A stretch of 64,000 nucleotides of DNA, from NCBI GenBank assembly GCA_044772875.1, contig CP173058.1, positions 3,224,001 to 3,288,000 on the forward strand. The letters are read 5' to 3'. The notes below the pieces were generated by a model, which was given only the letters and a program-made list of their open reading frames with translations, was not told the origin of the DNA and did no database searches. This DNA comes from Morganella morganii_D (GTDB taxonomy: Bacteria; Pseudomonadota; Gammaproteobacteria; Enterobacterales; Enterobacteriaceae). The translations under genes were made by a program, and so were the position numbers. Of this stretch, positions 19,540 through 27,573 are shown piece after piece. Every line of letters starts with the position of its first letter. The first letter of the stretch is position 1.

Positions 19540-19639
19540 TGCAAAATTACGAACATTGAAGCCCAAAGAAAAAGTATACCGACTACAGGAAAATTTAATC
19601 AAAGGAGGAATATCAGGCAGGAATGCGAAAGGCAAGTGA
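19526..19639 (+). pseudogene. Second integrase 5' fragment
   Basis: A 37-codon frame starting MALTDAKLRTLKPKEKVYRL, the typical N-terminus of P4-type integrases. After about residue 21 the match stops and a TGA follows. It is a second integrase start, independent of the first remnant about 340 bases upstream, which points to two integrase genes having been present. Confidence 0.7.
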
Positions 19640-19882
19640 GCTCGCACGCGTTCGGTGAATGGTATTGATGGGGATATTAAATTAAATAAGGCACTGTGGG
19701 TGATGACAGAAAAAATGTATGAGCATTTTTCAGGAAGAGAGAGAATATAGAAAATAGTAGCACATTGTTTTTTCATAAAATAATGTGCCTGCTATCTATT
19801 TACTGGTGGCCTTATTTTTTTGTTAAACATAGTATATTGTTGTTCATAGTTTATTCATAGCGTATAGAGCTGAGGCAATGTA
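19640..19882. other. Non-coding scar before the rhuM-family gene
   Basis: AT-rich DNA with a short open stretch ending at 19750 that has no recognisable match. The last 60 bases before the rhuM-type start hold CATAGT repeats (TTCATAGTTTATTCATAG) and probably its promoter. Confidence 0.35.
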
Positions 19883-20926
19883 ATGAGTGATAATCTTCCT
19901 GAAGCACCACAGGGTGAGTTTGTTTTGTTTCGTAGTGAAGATGGAGAAACTCGTGTTGAATGCCGCTTTGAATCTGATACGCTATGGTTATCTCAGGCTG
20001 AAATTGCCAATCTTTATCAGGTCACACCTCAGGCAATAACTCAACATGTTAAAGCTGTCTACGAAGAGGGTGAGCTTGTACAAAATTCAACTTGTAAGTC
20101 TTTCTTACAAGTTCGACAAGAGGGTAATCGGCAGGTTAATCGTAATACGCTGCATTACAACCTTTCTATGATCCTCGCCATTGGTTACCGTGTCCGTTCA
20201 GTTCGTGGTACACAGTTTCGTCAGTGGGCAACACAAACGCTGGAGCAGTATCTGATCAAAGGGTTTGTGATGGATGATGAGCGCCTAAAGAACCCGCCTA
20301 TCGGTCAGTCAGTCGTGCCTGATTACTTTGATGAGATGCTCGAACGCATCCGTGATATTCGTGCCAGTGAGCGACGCGTGTATTTACGGGTGAAAGAGAT
20401 TTTCACTATGGCGGCGGATTATGAGCCTTCCAATAAAGAAACCACTCGTTTTTTTCAAACTATCCAAAACAAACTGCATTTTGCTTGTACGGGAATGACT
20501 GCTGCTGAGCTTATTGCCAGTCGTGCAGATGCCAGTCAACCGGATATGGGATTAACAAACTATAAATCGGACGAAGTTCGTAAAACGGATGTGACGGTTG
20601 CGAAGAATTATCTGCGTGAAAATGAACTGAAAGAATTAAACCGTATCGTCAATATGTGGCTGGATTTTGCCGAAGACCAGGCACTGCGCCGTAAGCAGGT
20701 TTTTTTACAGGATTGGGATACTAAGCTGGATCAGTTTTTAAGTTTCAATGACCGTGAAGTATTGCAAGGCGCTGGTGGAATTAGTAAGAAAGTGGCTGAT
20801 GAAAAAGCCAAAGAAGTATTTGATGTTTTTGCTCAAAAACGTCGTCAATTAAAAGAGACAGAAGGGGTTAGGGCGAATATTGCGGCGCTGAAAGATTTGC
20901 TGAAAACAACCAAGCAAAAGAAGTGA
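19883..20926 (+). CDS. RhuM-family virulence-associated protein
   Basis: Protein of 347 residues matching the RhuM family, named after the SPI-3 gene of Salmonella. The biochemical role is not established. The N-terminal part has a helix-turn-helix-like segment (LWLSQAEIANLYQVTPQAITQHVKAVYEEGEL, about residues 34-65), then a conserved NRNTLHYNLSMILAIGYRVRS block. The C-terminal half is helical and charged. The ATG at 19883 is preceded by a GAGG-containing leader. One base separates its stop from the next gene. SPI-3 also sits at selC, which supports descent from a selC-island lineage. Confidence 0.82.
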   Translation: MSDNLPEAPQGEFVLFRSEDGETRVECRFESDTLWLSQAEIANLYQVTPQAITQHVKAVYEEGELVQNSTCKSFLQVRQEGNRQVNRNTLHYNLSMILAIGYRVRSVRGTQFRQWATQTLEQYLIKGFVMDDERLKNPPIGQSVVPDYFDEMLERIRDIRASERRVYLRVKEIFTMAADYEPSNKETTRFFQTIQNKLHFACTGMTAAELIASRADASQPDMGLTNYKSDEVRKTDVTVAKNYLRENELKELNRIVNMWLDFAEDQALRRKQVFLQDWDTKLDQFLSFNDREVLQGAGGISKKVADEKAKEVFDVFAQKRRQLKETEGVRANIAALKDLLKTTKQKK

Positions 20927-20927
20927 T

Positions 20928-21296
20928 GTGGTGAAGACAAGTAAACTGTTTACAGACAAAGATCTCTGTGCGGCGTTATCCGATATATTTGTGGATAATA
21001 GGGTGGATTATCAATACATCGCCTCAGTCGCAAAACATTTCCCCGTTGAATATGTTCAAATGATGTTGTATCGGTATGTTGCCCCTATTTGTTATACCAA
21101 TGCATTAACACCAGTGCCTCCAGTATGGACTTTTTTTGATGCAGATGAATTATGGGAAGATATTGGTATATTGAAAAATAAAGAGCAAAGCATATTTGGT
21201 AAATTTAAAAGAGATCTCTGTACGTTATATTTCAAAAATAAACTTGAGAAAGAGTGGTGGGAGTTAATGTGGTATTTACGATGTGATCATTTTTAG
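20928..21296 (+). CDS. Uncharacterised protein coupled to the rhuM-family gene
   Basis: A 122-residue acidic/aromatic protein beginning at GTG 20928 or 20931, one to four bases after the rhuM-family stop, so it is probably translationally coupled. No signal peptide or membrane segment is visible. The pattern (YVAPICYTNALTPVPPVWTFFD, then GKFKRDL) resembles small island proteins I recall as DUF7079; this is not verified. The function is unknown. Tight coupling suggests it acts with the RhuM-family protein, for example as a partner or antidote, but that is inference. Confidence 0.6.
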   Translation: MVKTSKLFTDKDLCAALSDIFVDNRVDYQYIASVAKHFPVEYVQMMLYRYVAPICYTNALTPVPPVWTFFDADELWEDIGILKNKEQSIFGKFKRDLCTLYFKNKLEKEWWELMWYLRCDHF

Positions 21297-21327
21297 AAAT
21301 TATGTAACGTGATTTAAGTTCATTAGT

Positions 21328-21365
21328 TTAGATTAGAGTTAATACAGTTATTAATCTTAATCTAA
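21328..21365 (+). terminator. Inverted repeat after the rhuM-family pair
   Basis: A long imperfect palindrome (TTAGATTA..TTAATA / TATTAA..TAATCTAA, two mismatched positions) lies about 30 bases after the 122-residue gene and is followed by a few T. It may be a weak terminator or an operator for the next gene. Confidence 0.45.
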
Positions 21366-21401
21366 TTTTGCTAATTACAAAATAAAGGGCTCAGTAGCAA
21401 A

Positions 21402-22217
21402 ATGAAGGAAACTATCAATTTGAAGAACGACGCTGAAACGGCGATGCGTTTAAATGAAATTTGTAATCTTGTAGCTATTGATCTCAAAGATCAGTTAGTT
21501 AACAGGTTCGTGAATTCTTCGCAGCAAATTATGGTTTACCACTATTTTAGACTTCTTAATGAACTATGTTGTCAGGCAGGAAAAGCTCTTATGTCAAATG
21601 CATATTCATCAGCGGAAACCTTGACTCGGGTTATTATTGAGCAGGCAGCCAATCAATTATATATTTCACTAGATGAGGGAGCTAGGGCTAGAGCTCTGCT
21701 GAGAAGCAGTAAAGCCCTTACACAGAAAAATGGTAAAAATTGGGTAGCGTATTTAGATTCTCAAGGGGTAGTTAGTAGTGTAGCAAATGTGCGTAGAAAT
21801 AATGGGGAAAAGCTTCTTACTAATTTTGATAAAAAATGGCCACATACTGAGTCTTATCCCAATGTAAAACAATTATTTGAGGTTTTAGGTTGGGGAAACC
21901 ATTACCACTCCTTTTATGCTCCGCTATGTGATTCAGTACATAGCTATTCTGATGATATGGCGAATCTAGTGATGCTTTATGAAATGTCTGGCGTTTTGAA
22001 AGATGATCTCATACTACTGATGCAAGCTACTGAAACGGAGAGGCGGCGCTTAGCTACTTATCATTTTGTGGTTGCAGTAGGGCTTCGTTCAGAAGTACTT
22101 ACTAGGATTTGTGAAAGATTAAGTATTGAAACGCCAATTGAAACACTTCAACCATCTTTTAATGATCTACAAAAGGTGATATCTAATCATGAATCATATG
22201 ATCATCGGCGACTATAG
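21402..22217 (+). CDS. Uncharacterised island protein, DUF5677-like
   Basis: A 271-residue soluble helical protein with no signal peptide. The middle has SSAETLTRVIIEQAANQLYI, and the C-terminal half has YHSFYAPLCDSVHSYSDDMANL. This E..H pattern is reminiscent of DUF5677 proteins, which turn up in mobile and defence loci; the match is from memory and weak. ATG 21402 follows an A/G-rich leader. Codon use is AT-rich compared with the core. It is separated from the rhuM-family pair by about 105 bases and probably has its own promoter. Confidence 0.6.
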   Translation: MKETINLKNDAETAMRLNEICNLVAIDLKDQLVNRFVNSSQQIMVYHYFRLLNELCCQAGKALMSNAYSSAETLTRVIIEQAANQLYISLDEGARARALLRSSKALTQKNGKNWVAYLDSQGVVSSVANVRRNNGEKLLTNFDKKWPHTESYPNVKQLFEVLGWGNHYHSFYAPLCDSVHSYSDDMANLVMLYEMSGVLKDDLILLMQATETERRRLATYHFVVAVGLRSEVLTRICERLSIETPIETLQPSFNDLQKVISNHESYDHRRL

Positions 22218-22714
22218 CTATTGTAAGCGTAAAAGGTGCTATAAATATATAAATCTACTTGGCTTAAAATAAAGATAACTTATTGTTATTTAAATTTATA
22301 TTATCTTGCAATTGACCCGATATCTAAGTTTATAACTAAGATATTTTTATTGTAGTCAATAAAAGCACTTTTATTTCGTAATCTTCTTTCCGTTATTCTA
22401 CCTCCGATATTCCCCACACAAAAACCAATCTGGGGGCATTAATGGGGGCACTGCTATTTATGCAACTCAATAAACTCATTTAATATCAATACCATTACCC
22501 ATCAAATACGACTCCTGTGATCGCCACTCAAGTTCAATACACCTCCACTGAAATCAATTAAACCCTTTAAATTCAACGTGTAAAAGCTATTTATGGTCAA
22601 CTCAGTTCAACTGGGGTTACTCCACATCAACTCCTGATCACCTCCCGGAAAACAGTACTAGGCTAAACTGGAATATCCGGTCTTTTTTCCACTTTACCGG
22701 GAGGTATATTCGCC
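22218..22714. other. Right end of the selC island and following arm-like repeats
   Basis: Nearly 500 bases without a gene. It contains the GGGGGCATTAATGGGGGCAC motif at 22434-22453 and attR at 22509. About 105 bases rich in TTCAA/TCAACTCA follow, resembling the sequence just after attL. After that comes the presumed left end of an IS3-family remnant (about 22634). Confidence 0.5.
22509..22548 (+). repeat. attR of the selC island
   Basis: CGACTCCTGTGATC is identical to the selC 3' end. TTCC is then missing, and GCCACTCAAGTTCAATACACCTCCAC resumes the match to the sequence at attL with three substitutions. Only the 3' tip of a tRNA is present, so it is not a tRNA gene. Confidence 0.75.
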
Positions 22715-23014
22715 ATGAAAAAGACCTGTTATACCGAAGAACAGATCGCTTTTGCGCTGAAACAGGCAGAAACCGGCACCCGAGCCGGGGAAGTCTGCAG
22801 AAAAATGGGCATTTCTGAGGCCACTTTTTATAACCGGAAGAAAAAATTTACCGGTCCGGGAGTGACAGAACTCCGTCGTCTGCGGCAGTTGGAGGATGAA
22901 AATCAGCGGCTGAAGAAACTGGTCGCTGATCTGAGTCTGGATAAGGAGATGCTCAGAACAAACTCGAAAGCCGGCTCAGGGAATACAATCATGAGAGAAC
23001 ATATTCATCATTAA
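22715..23014 (+). pseudogene. IS3-family transposase OrfA, fused to deletion scar
   Basis: Begins MKKTCYTEEQIAFALKQAE and continues through a helix-turn-helix (GEVCRKMGISEATFYNRKKKF) and a heptad-patterned coiled coil (LRRLRQLEDENQRLKKLVADLSLDKEML), typical of OrfA of the IS407/IS51-type IS3 subgroups. After residue 80 or so the sequence is out of frame with the OrfB tail and ends at 23014. The DNA-binding part is intact but the catalytic DDE part is gone, so it cannot transpose; it could in principle still bind IS ends. Confidence 0.8.
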
Positions 23015-23070
23015 ATGACGTGACTCCGGCTGAATTTATCCGAAGTCTCCGGAAAGACGAAGATCCCTGA
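22957..23070 (+). pseudogene. IS3-family transposase OrfB, C-terminal remnant
   Basis: A frame without its own start encodes NKLESRLREYNHERTYSSL, then TPAEFIRSLRKDEDP and a TGA. This is the usual end of IS3-family OrfB (RLREYN.ERPHSSL..LTPAEF). It overlaps the tail of OrfA in another frame because of the internal deletion. Confidence 0.75.
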
Positions 23071-23220
23071 TTTGGCACTGCACTGATTTTGAGCTAAGGT
23101 CACAGGTGCGGACGAAGCAAACATTGAGCGCGCATGACTGACTAACTAACGGTTCATAATAATCAAGAGCCTTGCGGTATCAGTGAATCATTACAGGTTT
23201 TAGCCGGGTTAATTTTCTGA

Positions 23221-23583
23221 CTAAAAATCAGTCTCAGAAAAACCGGTCATATCATCCAGTCCCATTTCGCGGCCTAATGCCGTCATTGGATGGACAATTA
23301 TCAGGCCGCGAACGGTTTTCTTCAGCTTGCCAATATCAGCCTGTTCTTTTTTAGTGATAAGACGTTTGAATGGCATATCAACCAGCTTCTGCGCTTCTTT
23401 GCTGAGTTTCTTGCTGCGTACCACCTTCAGATGAGCAATTTCGATTTCCAGCGCTGCTTTTTCTTTCTCAAGTTCTGCGTACTTTTCTGCTTCGTTCTTC
23501 TGCTGCATACTTGTCATCTGGTGACGGGTAAGATCTAAACGATCGCTGAGAAGTTTAATTTGTGCTTTTTCGCTTTCTTTCAT
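23221..23583 (-). CDS. yibL: YibL family ribosome-associated protein
   Basis: A 120-residue protein, the same length as E. coli YibL, which co-sediments with ribosomal particles; its exact role is unknown. The N-terminal half is a charged coiled coil (SDRLDLTRHQ.., ELEKEKAALEIEIAHLK). The C-terminal half has the conserved MPFKRLITKKEQADIGKLKKTVRGLIIVHPMTALGREMG block. It marks the return to core DNA after the island and IS remnant. Confidence 0.92.
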   Translation of the reverse strand: MKESEKAQIKLLSDRLDLTRHQMTSMQQKNEAEKYAELEKEKAALEIEIAHLKVVRSKKLSKEAQKLVDMPFKRLITKKEQADIGKLKKTVRGLIIVHPMTALGREMGLDDMTGFSETDF

Positions 23584-23824
23584 TATTAATCAACCGTGAA
23601 TAAATTTCTTATCAGAAAGTATACACTACTCTCTGTAAGAGCACGAAAAAGGATGTGGGTTAGCAGTTGTTTTAATATTTTTTTCTCCGGATATATTGGC
23701 AGGATTGAATTGTATTTATCTGAGATAATGACCAATAAGAAGATAGTCAAACGTGCATAAAATACCGTTTGAATCCGATATAGTATGATTATCTCTGGCT
23801 ATAATTTGTCATATTTTTATTGAC
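23584..23824. other. Intergenic region between yibL and gadC
   Basis: AT-rich non-coding DNA holding the yibL promoter and a poor ribosome-binding site before 23583. I see no gene. Confidence 0.35.
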
Positions 23825-23853
23825 GGATCAGACCACCATTGGTGGTCTGATCC
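23825..23853 (-). terminator. Perfect inverted repeat after gadC
   Basis: GGATCAGACCACCA / TGGTGGTCTGATCC-type arms form a hairpin of about 14 base pairs 10 bases beyond the gadC stop. There is no long T-run on either side, so it may be a factor-assisted terminator or a 3'-end stabiliser. Confidence 0.6.
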
Positions 23854-23863
23854 GTTTCATATC

Positions 23864-25402
23864 TTACTCATTTTGGTCTTTTTTATCATCATGAACCAAA
23901 TGATATACTGATCGCGCCCGGGGATGGATAAAGAAATGACCTGCTGGTGCGTTATGAGTTTTAATATGTATCATTGATATTCCGGTTTTTTTACCTTGCT
24001 TATTATGAAATGCATAGATAATAAATGGCACCAGAAAAATGACCACAAAGCTGATACTAAGTAGCATCACATAGGATTCATTGCTTGCGCCGCCCGGTAA
24101 TGAACTTGGCGGAAAGAAAGAAACAACAAAGGCAAGGACTGATAGAATAAAACCAGCAGATGCCACAACAAGTTTAAAACCTTTACCACCCGGTATATTA
24201 AATACCCGTTTTTTCTCAGGCTGCCTGCAGATTAAATACATATATCCGAGAAACAACATAAAATAACTGCACAGGTAAATAACAACAGTCAGAGCTAATG
24301 CGATCAGGAAAGATGTATTACCACCTCCGCCGCTATTGGTAAGCACAATGATAGCAATGGTCGTGATCAATAATTGCGAAATAACTAATGTAACCGGAAC
24401 GCCATTTTTATTCACCTTAGCAAAGGTTTTCGGTAAAATGCCATTTTGGGCAGCAACATACATCCCGCGGGATGGGCCCACAATCCATGATGCTATTTCT
24501 GCCAGTACACCTAATAATAAGAGTGCCGCAATAATACGGACAGTCCACTCAAGCGCAGGGTTAAAATTTGATACCAGAACATTGAATGTTTGTACCACAC
24601 CTGCAGACAGATTGATTTCACTGACCGGAATGGAAACCGCGACAGATAATCCCCCAATGGAACTTAAACAAATAGCCGCTATCATCAGTAAAAACATCGC
24701 AGCCGGATAATCTCTTCCCGGATTTTCCATTTCATTAACGTGTGTTGCTGAGGCCTCAACTCCCATATAACTCAATATAAAAGCAACAAAAACGACCAAT
24801 GTACCTATTTTTGTGAAGTCAGGGAAAAAAGTCGATGCACTGATTTCAGTCGCTAAAGGTGCACCGCTGACGAGATAATGTATAGCAAGGAATACCAAAA
24901 TAAGAGCGGGTAATAAAATACCGGCAAAGAAACCTATTTTAGCGATAGTTGCTGTATATTTTGTACCACCGAATTGAGAAAATGCCAATACCCATAATAT
25001 AACCAATGCACCGATAGTTTTAACTATCGGATCATTATTCAGTTCCGGCCAGTTAAGAATATAAGATAATGCCCCTAATACAAAATAGAGCATAGGTATA
25101 AAGCCAATTGCAATTTGCAGATAACCAAATGAAATAGCAGCAAACCCCCAGCGCTCACCTAATGTGTTAGAAACCCAGGCAAATATTCCGCCCTCTTCCC
25201 AACCTTCCACCGTCGCCATTTCTGCCGCACACAGAGCAACAGGAATAAACCACAATAATCCCCCTAATAAAAGGAAAAAAACCAAACTAAAACCGGATGT
25301 TGCAAATGTCGGGTATTCATATACCGCCATTACCATAGAGGCGGTAATAGCAAAAAACCCCAATAAAGTCAGTTTCCTGGCACCAGTCGCTGTCGCTGTC
25401 AT
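23864..25402 (-). CDS. gadC: Glutamate/GABA antiporter GadC
   Basis: APC-family inner-membrane exchanger. In E. coli it imports glutamate and exports GABA made by GadA/GadB, consuming protons at low pH. The 512 residues (E. coli 511) match through the 12 membrane segments. They also keep the C-terminal plug (NAPAGHFFIHPRARSVYHLV) that closes the channel at neutral pH. I chose ATG 25402, with AGGTGG five bases upstream; an overlapping GTG at 25411 sits inside that site. No glutamate decarboxylase gene is in the window, so it is an orphan here, and the partner enzyme must be elsewhere or different. Confidence 0.93.
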   Translation of the reverse strand: MTATATGARKLTLLGFFAITASMVMAVYEYPTFATSGFSLVFFLLLGGLLWFIPVALCAAEMATVEGWEEGGIFAWVSNTLGERWGFAAISFGYLQIAIGFIPMLYFVLGALSYILNWPELNNDPIVKTIGALVILWVLAFSQFGGTKYTATIAKIGFFAGILLPALILVFLAIHYLVSGAPLATEISASTFFPDFTKIGTLVVFVAFILSYMGVEASATHVNEMENPGRDYPAAMFLLMIAAICLSSIGGLSVAVSIPVSEINLSAGVVQTFNVLVSNFNPALEWTVRIIAALLLLGVLAEIASWIVGPSRGMYVAAQNGILPKTFAKVNKNGVPVTLVISQLLITTIAIIVLTNSGGGGNTSFLIALALTVVIYLCSYFMLFLGYMYLICRQPEKKRVFNIPGGKGFKLVVASAGFILSVLAFVVSFFPPSSLPGGASNESYVMLLSISFVVIFLVPFIIYAFHNKQGKKTGISMIHIKTHNAPAGHFFIHPRARSVYHLVHDDKKDQNE

Positions 25403-25899
25403 ACTATCCACCTAATATATTTAATAACATCGGTTCTTTTATCTGTGTTTCGCCGGCGGATCAAAGATCCATGACATTCTCTGGTTCGATAAATAGAAAT
25501 GAGTCGTGATCATAATCACTGTCGATTTATTTAATAACTATTACTCCTTAACCCGAACTTGTCAAATCATCTGATTTTATTTTCATCATGACAATATTGT
25601 TCTTAATAAGTCAAAATAAATCACTAACCAACTAATTATTAAAGAATAACCACTTAAACCACTTGATTTTTGATGGTTTATTAATGTGCGCATATTGGCA
25701 CATAACACCAATCTACGCTAAAACAGACCTTGATTTAATATATTTCATTAAGTAATTGTTTATATATAATTACAATATATCGACAGTGGTTTTATTAAAA
25801 AGTTATTCATAACTATAAAAAAGTGTTTCTTATGGAAAGTAAAAAATAAAATATGTGAATAGTTAGTGACAGACAATAATTGATGACAGATAAAGGTAG
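25403..25899. other. AT-rich intergenic region between gadC and zevB
   Basis: Nearly 500 bases, very AT-rich, with no ORF or RNA signature I can support. It must hold the gadC promoter and the end of the zevAB transcript. Such A/T-rich DNA upstream of acid-resistance genes often binds H-NS; that is inference. Confidence 0.4.
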
Positions 25900-26889
25900 T
25901 TAGCTGGTAAAAAACCCCACCCCCGGTGTACTGATTGTCTGGTACATCAATATACCTGCAATAATAAATATCCCCCCTGCGATCAGCCGGAGAATATCAC
26001 CGTAATGCCGGTTTGGTTTTCGTTCCGGATTCCGAGACAGGCGCAGTGCCAGAAAGCGCATACTGTGTACGAACCAGGCTATCATGCAGAGCGTGATACC
26101 GGTTCCCAACGCCATTGCAAATACAGCAATAATTCCCCAGTGAAAAACACCGATAACTGACGAGAACAGTAAAACTAATAATGCCCCTGAACACGGGCGG
26201 CTGCCCATAGCCACAATCATGCCGGCTTGTGTCCGCAGGTTGCCGGTAACTTTATTTCCGGGTATAACATGCTGATGACCGCAGCTGCATGTCTGAGATT
26301 GTCCTGTTTGCAGAGAAACCGGTTTTAAAACAGCAGAAGGTTTATTACCGGATACGCAGATTGTTTTTATTTGCGGTTTATTTACCGGTGGCCTGATAAA
26401 CAAATGACGTAATGCACGGATAACAATGATACCGCCGAAAAGAATAATAAACGCATAACTGGCTTTTTCTGTTATCAGGCTGACATTATTCAGCTGGCGT
26501 ACAGACAGATTTAATATAAACAATACAACAGACACCAGGACAACAGCAACAGAGCCCTGAAGCAGGGAAGCCAGAATACTTAATAACGCACTGTGGCGTA
26601 AATTGGCCGGATGTGTGGCGATATAAGCAGAAAGGATAACTTTACCGTGGCCGGGGCCCAGCGCATGCAATAATCCGTATAAAAAACTGAAAAGCGTCAG
26701 AAGCCCGCCCGCTTTCAGCGGATCAGACACCGCCTTCTGAATCAGTGCCGCCATTTCAAAATTCAGCTCTTTTTGTAACCCCGCGCTGGTATGCAGTAAT
26801 GACGGCCACTGGCTGTACAGCAGCCAGCCCGCTGACAAAACAACAAGCAGCACTGTGAGCAGAAGAATAATCCGTGAATATGAAGTCAT
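25900..26889 (-). CDS. zevB: ZevB-type metal transporter (NicO/RcnA superfamily)
   Basis: Inner-membrane protein of 329 residues related to the NicO/RcnA metal permeases. Paired with a DUF1007 partner it matches the ZevAB zinc uptake system described in Haemophilus. HALGPGHGK (residues 75-83) and GSRPCSG are the metal-permease signatures. A His/Cys-rich loop (TCSCGHQH, C201/C203) lies between membrane segments and could bind metal. It starts eight bases after zevA. Zinc is favoured over nickel because a Zur-like palindrome precedes the operon. Confidence 0.85.
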   Translation of the reverse strand: MTSYSRIILLLTVLLVVLSAGWLLYSQWPSLLHTSAGLQKELNFEMAALIQKAVSDPLKAGGLLTLFSFLYGLLHALGPGHGKVILSAYIATHPANLRHSALLSILASLLQGSVAVVLVSVVLFILNLSVRQLNNVSLITEKASYAFIILFGGIIVIRALRHLFIRPPVNKPQIKTICVSGNKPSAVLKPVSLQTGQSQTCSCGHQHVIPGNKVTGNLRTQAGMIVAMGSRPCSGALLVLLFSSVIGVFHWGIIAVFAMALGTGITLCMIAWFVHSMRFLALRLSRNPERKPNRHYGDILRLIAGGIFIIAGILMYQTISTPGVGFFTS

Positions 26890-26897
26890 TCGTTATC

Positions 26898-27551
26898 TCA
26901 CTCCGGGCAATCTAAGGTAACCTGCTGTGCAAACTGACGTCCGAGCGTCAGGTCATCATCCGGGGTTTCACCGGTATCCAGTGACAGCGCGTAATCTTTC
27001 AGGGCATCAGGGGGATCTGCTTCGGTGAAAACTAACCGGCACTGTGATTCATCCTGAGAAGAGAGATGGACAGCACGCTTGCTGTTGTAGGTCATGCTGA
27101 CAAAAAAAGTCGGCTCATACGTTTTCAGCTCAACCGTACTGCCGGTTAAAGATATCGGATGTAATAGTGAGACACGGAATGACATCACAATCTGCAATCC
27201 CTGCCGTGTCATCCGGTATGTATCCGGAAAGAGCTTAAAAGGCTGTTTTTTATTCTGATAATTCAGTTCGGAGAAATAGGACTGTGCAATAATATTAGCC
27301 ATCACTGAAGCCGCCTGCTTCTTCCACTGCGGGCTGTCTTCTTTGGTATTCATTAAATCATACAGAATATCTGCTGAGGTCATCGGATCCATTTTCCAGA
27401 CATATTCAATCCCTGTCAGAGTATGGTTTTCCGTCACAAAGGTCGTTTCCATATCGATAAAACTGTGCGGATGTGCAAATGACTGCGGACTGAACATCAG
27501 CAAAAATAAGAAAGAGAGCAGTAACGTATTCATTCTTCTGATTAAATTCAC
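26898..27551 (-). CDS. zevA: ZevA-type periplasmic DUF1007 protein
   Basis: DUF1007 protein of 217 residues with a signal peptide (positive MNLIRR, hydrophobic core, likely cleavage QSFA|HPHSF). The mature N-terminus HPHSF and other histidines suggest metal handling in the periplasm. The start is GTG 27551; ATG 27533 is an alternative but would remove the positive n-region. First gene of the zevAB pair, with a Zur-like palindrome 25 bases upstream. Confidence 0.84.
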   Translation of the reverse strand: MNLIRRMNTLLLSFLFLLMFSPQSFAHPHSFIDMETTFVTENHTLTGIEYVWKMDPMTSADILYDLMNTKEDSPQWKKQAASVMANIIAQSYFSELNYQNKKQPFKLFPDTYRMTRQGLQIVMSFRVSLLHPISLTGSTVELKTYEPTFFVSMTYNSKRAVHLSSQDESQCRLVFTEADPPDALKDYALSLDTGETPDDDLTLGRQFAQQVTLDCPE

Positions 27552-27573
27552 AGCTTATCTCACCCGCTTAAAA

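Larger units (their letters stand above)
19012..22548. mobile_element. Degenerate genomic island integrated at selC
   Basis: The segment between the 3' end of selC and a second partial copy of that end at 22509. It holds two disabled P4-type tyrosine integrase 5' ends, a rhuM-family gene and two uncharacterised genes. Cargo genes are clearly more AT-rich than the flanking core. With no intact integrase it should not be able to move by itself. rhuM is also carried by SPI-3, the Salmonella island at selC, so this looks like a relative of a known selC island lineage. Confidence 0.8.
22634..23070 (+). mobile_element. Internally deleted IS3-family element
   Basis: The 5' part encodes a nearly full OrfA (HTH plus leucine-zipper region) and the 3' part the last 38 or so codons of OrfB. 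The join lies near 22950-22957; roughly 0.8 kb of a normal element of this group is missing. The left boundary (TGATCACCTCCCGG) is a guess from typical spacing; no matching right inverted repeat was found. Confidence 0.7.

Noticed and set aside
22509..22548. A second tRNA gene at the right island end
   Set aside because: Only the last bases of selC are duplicated; there is no acceptor or anticodon arm.
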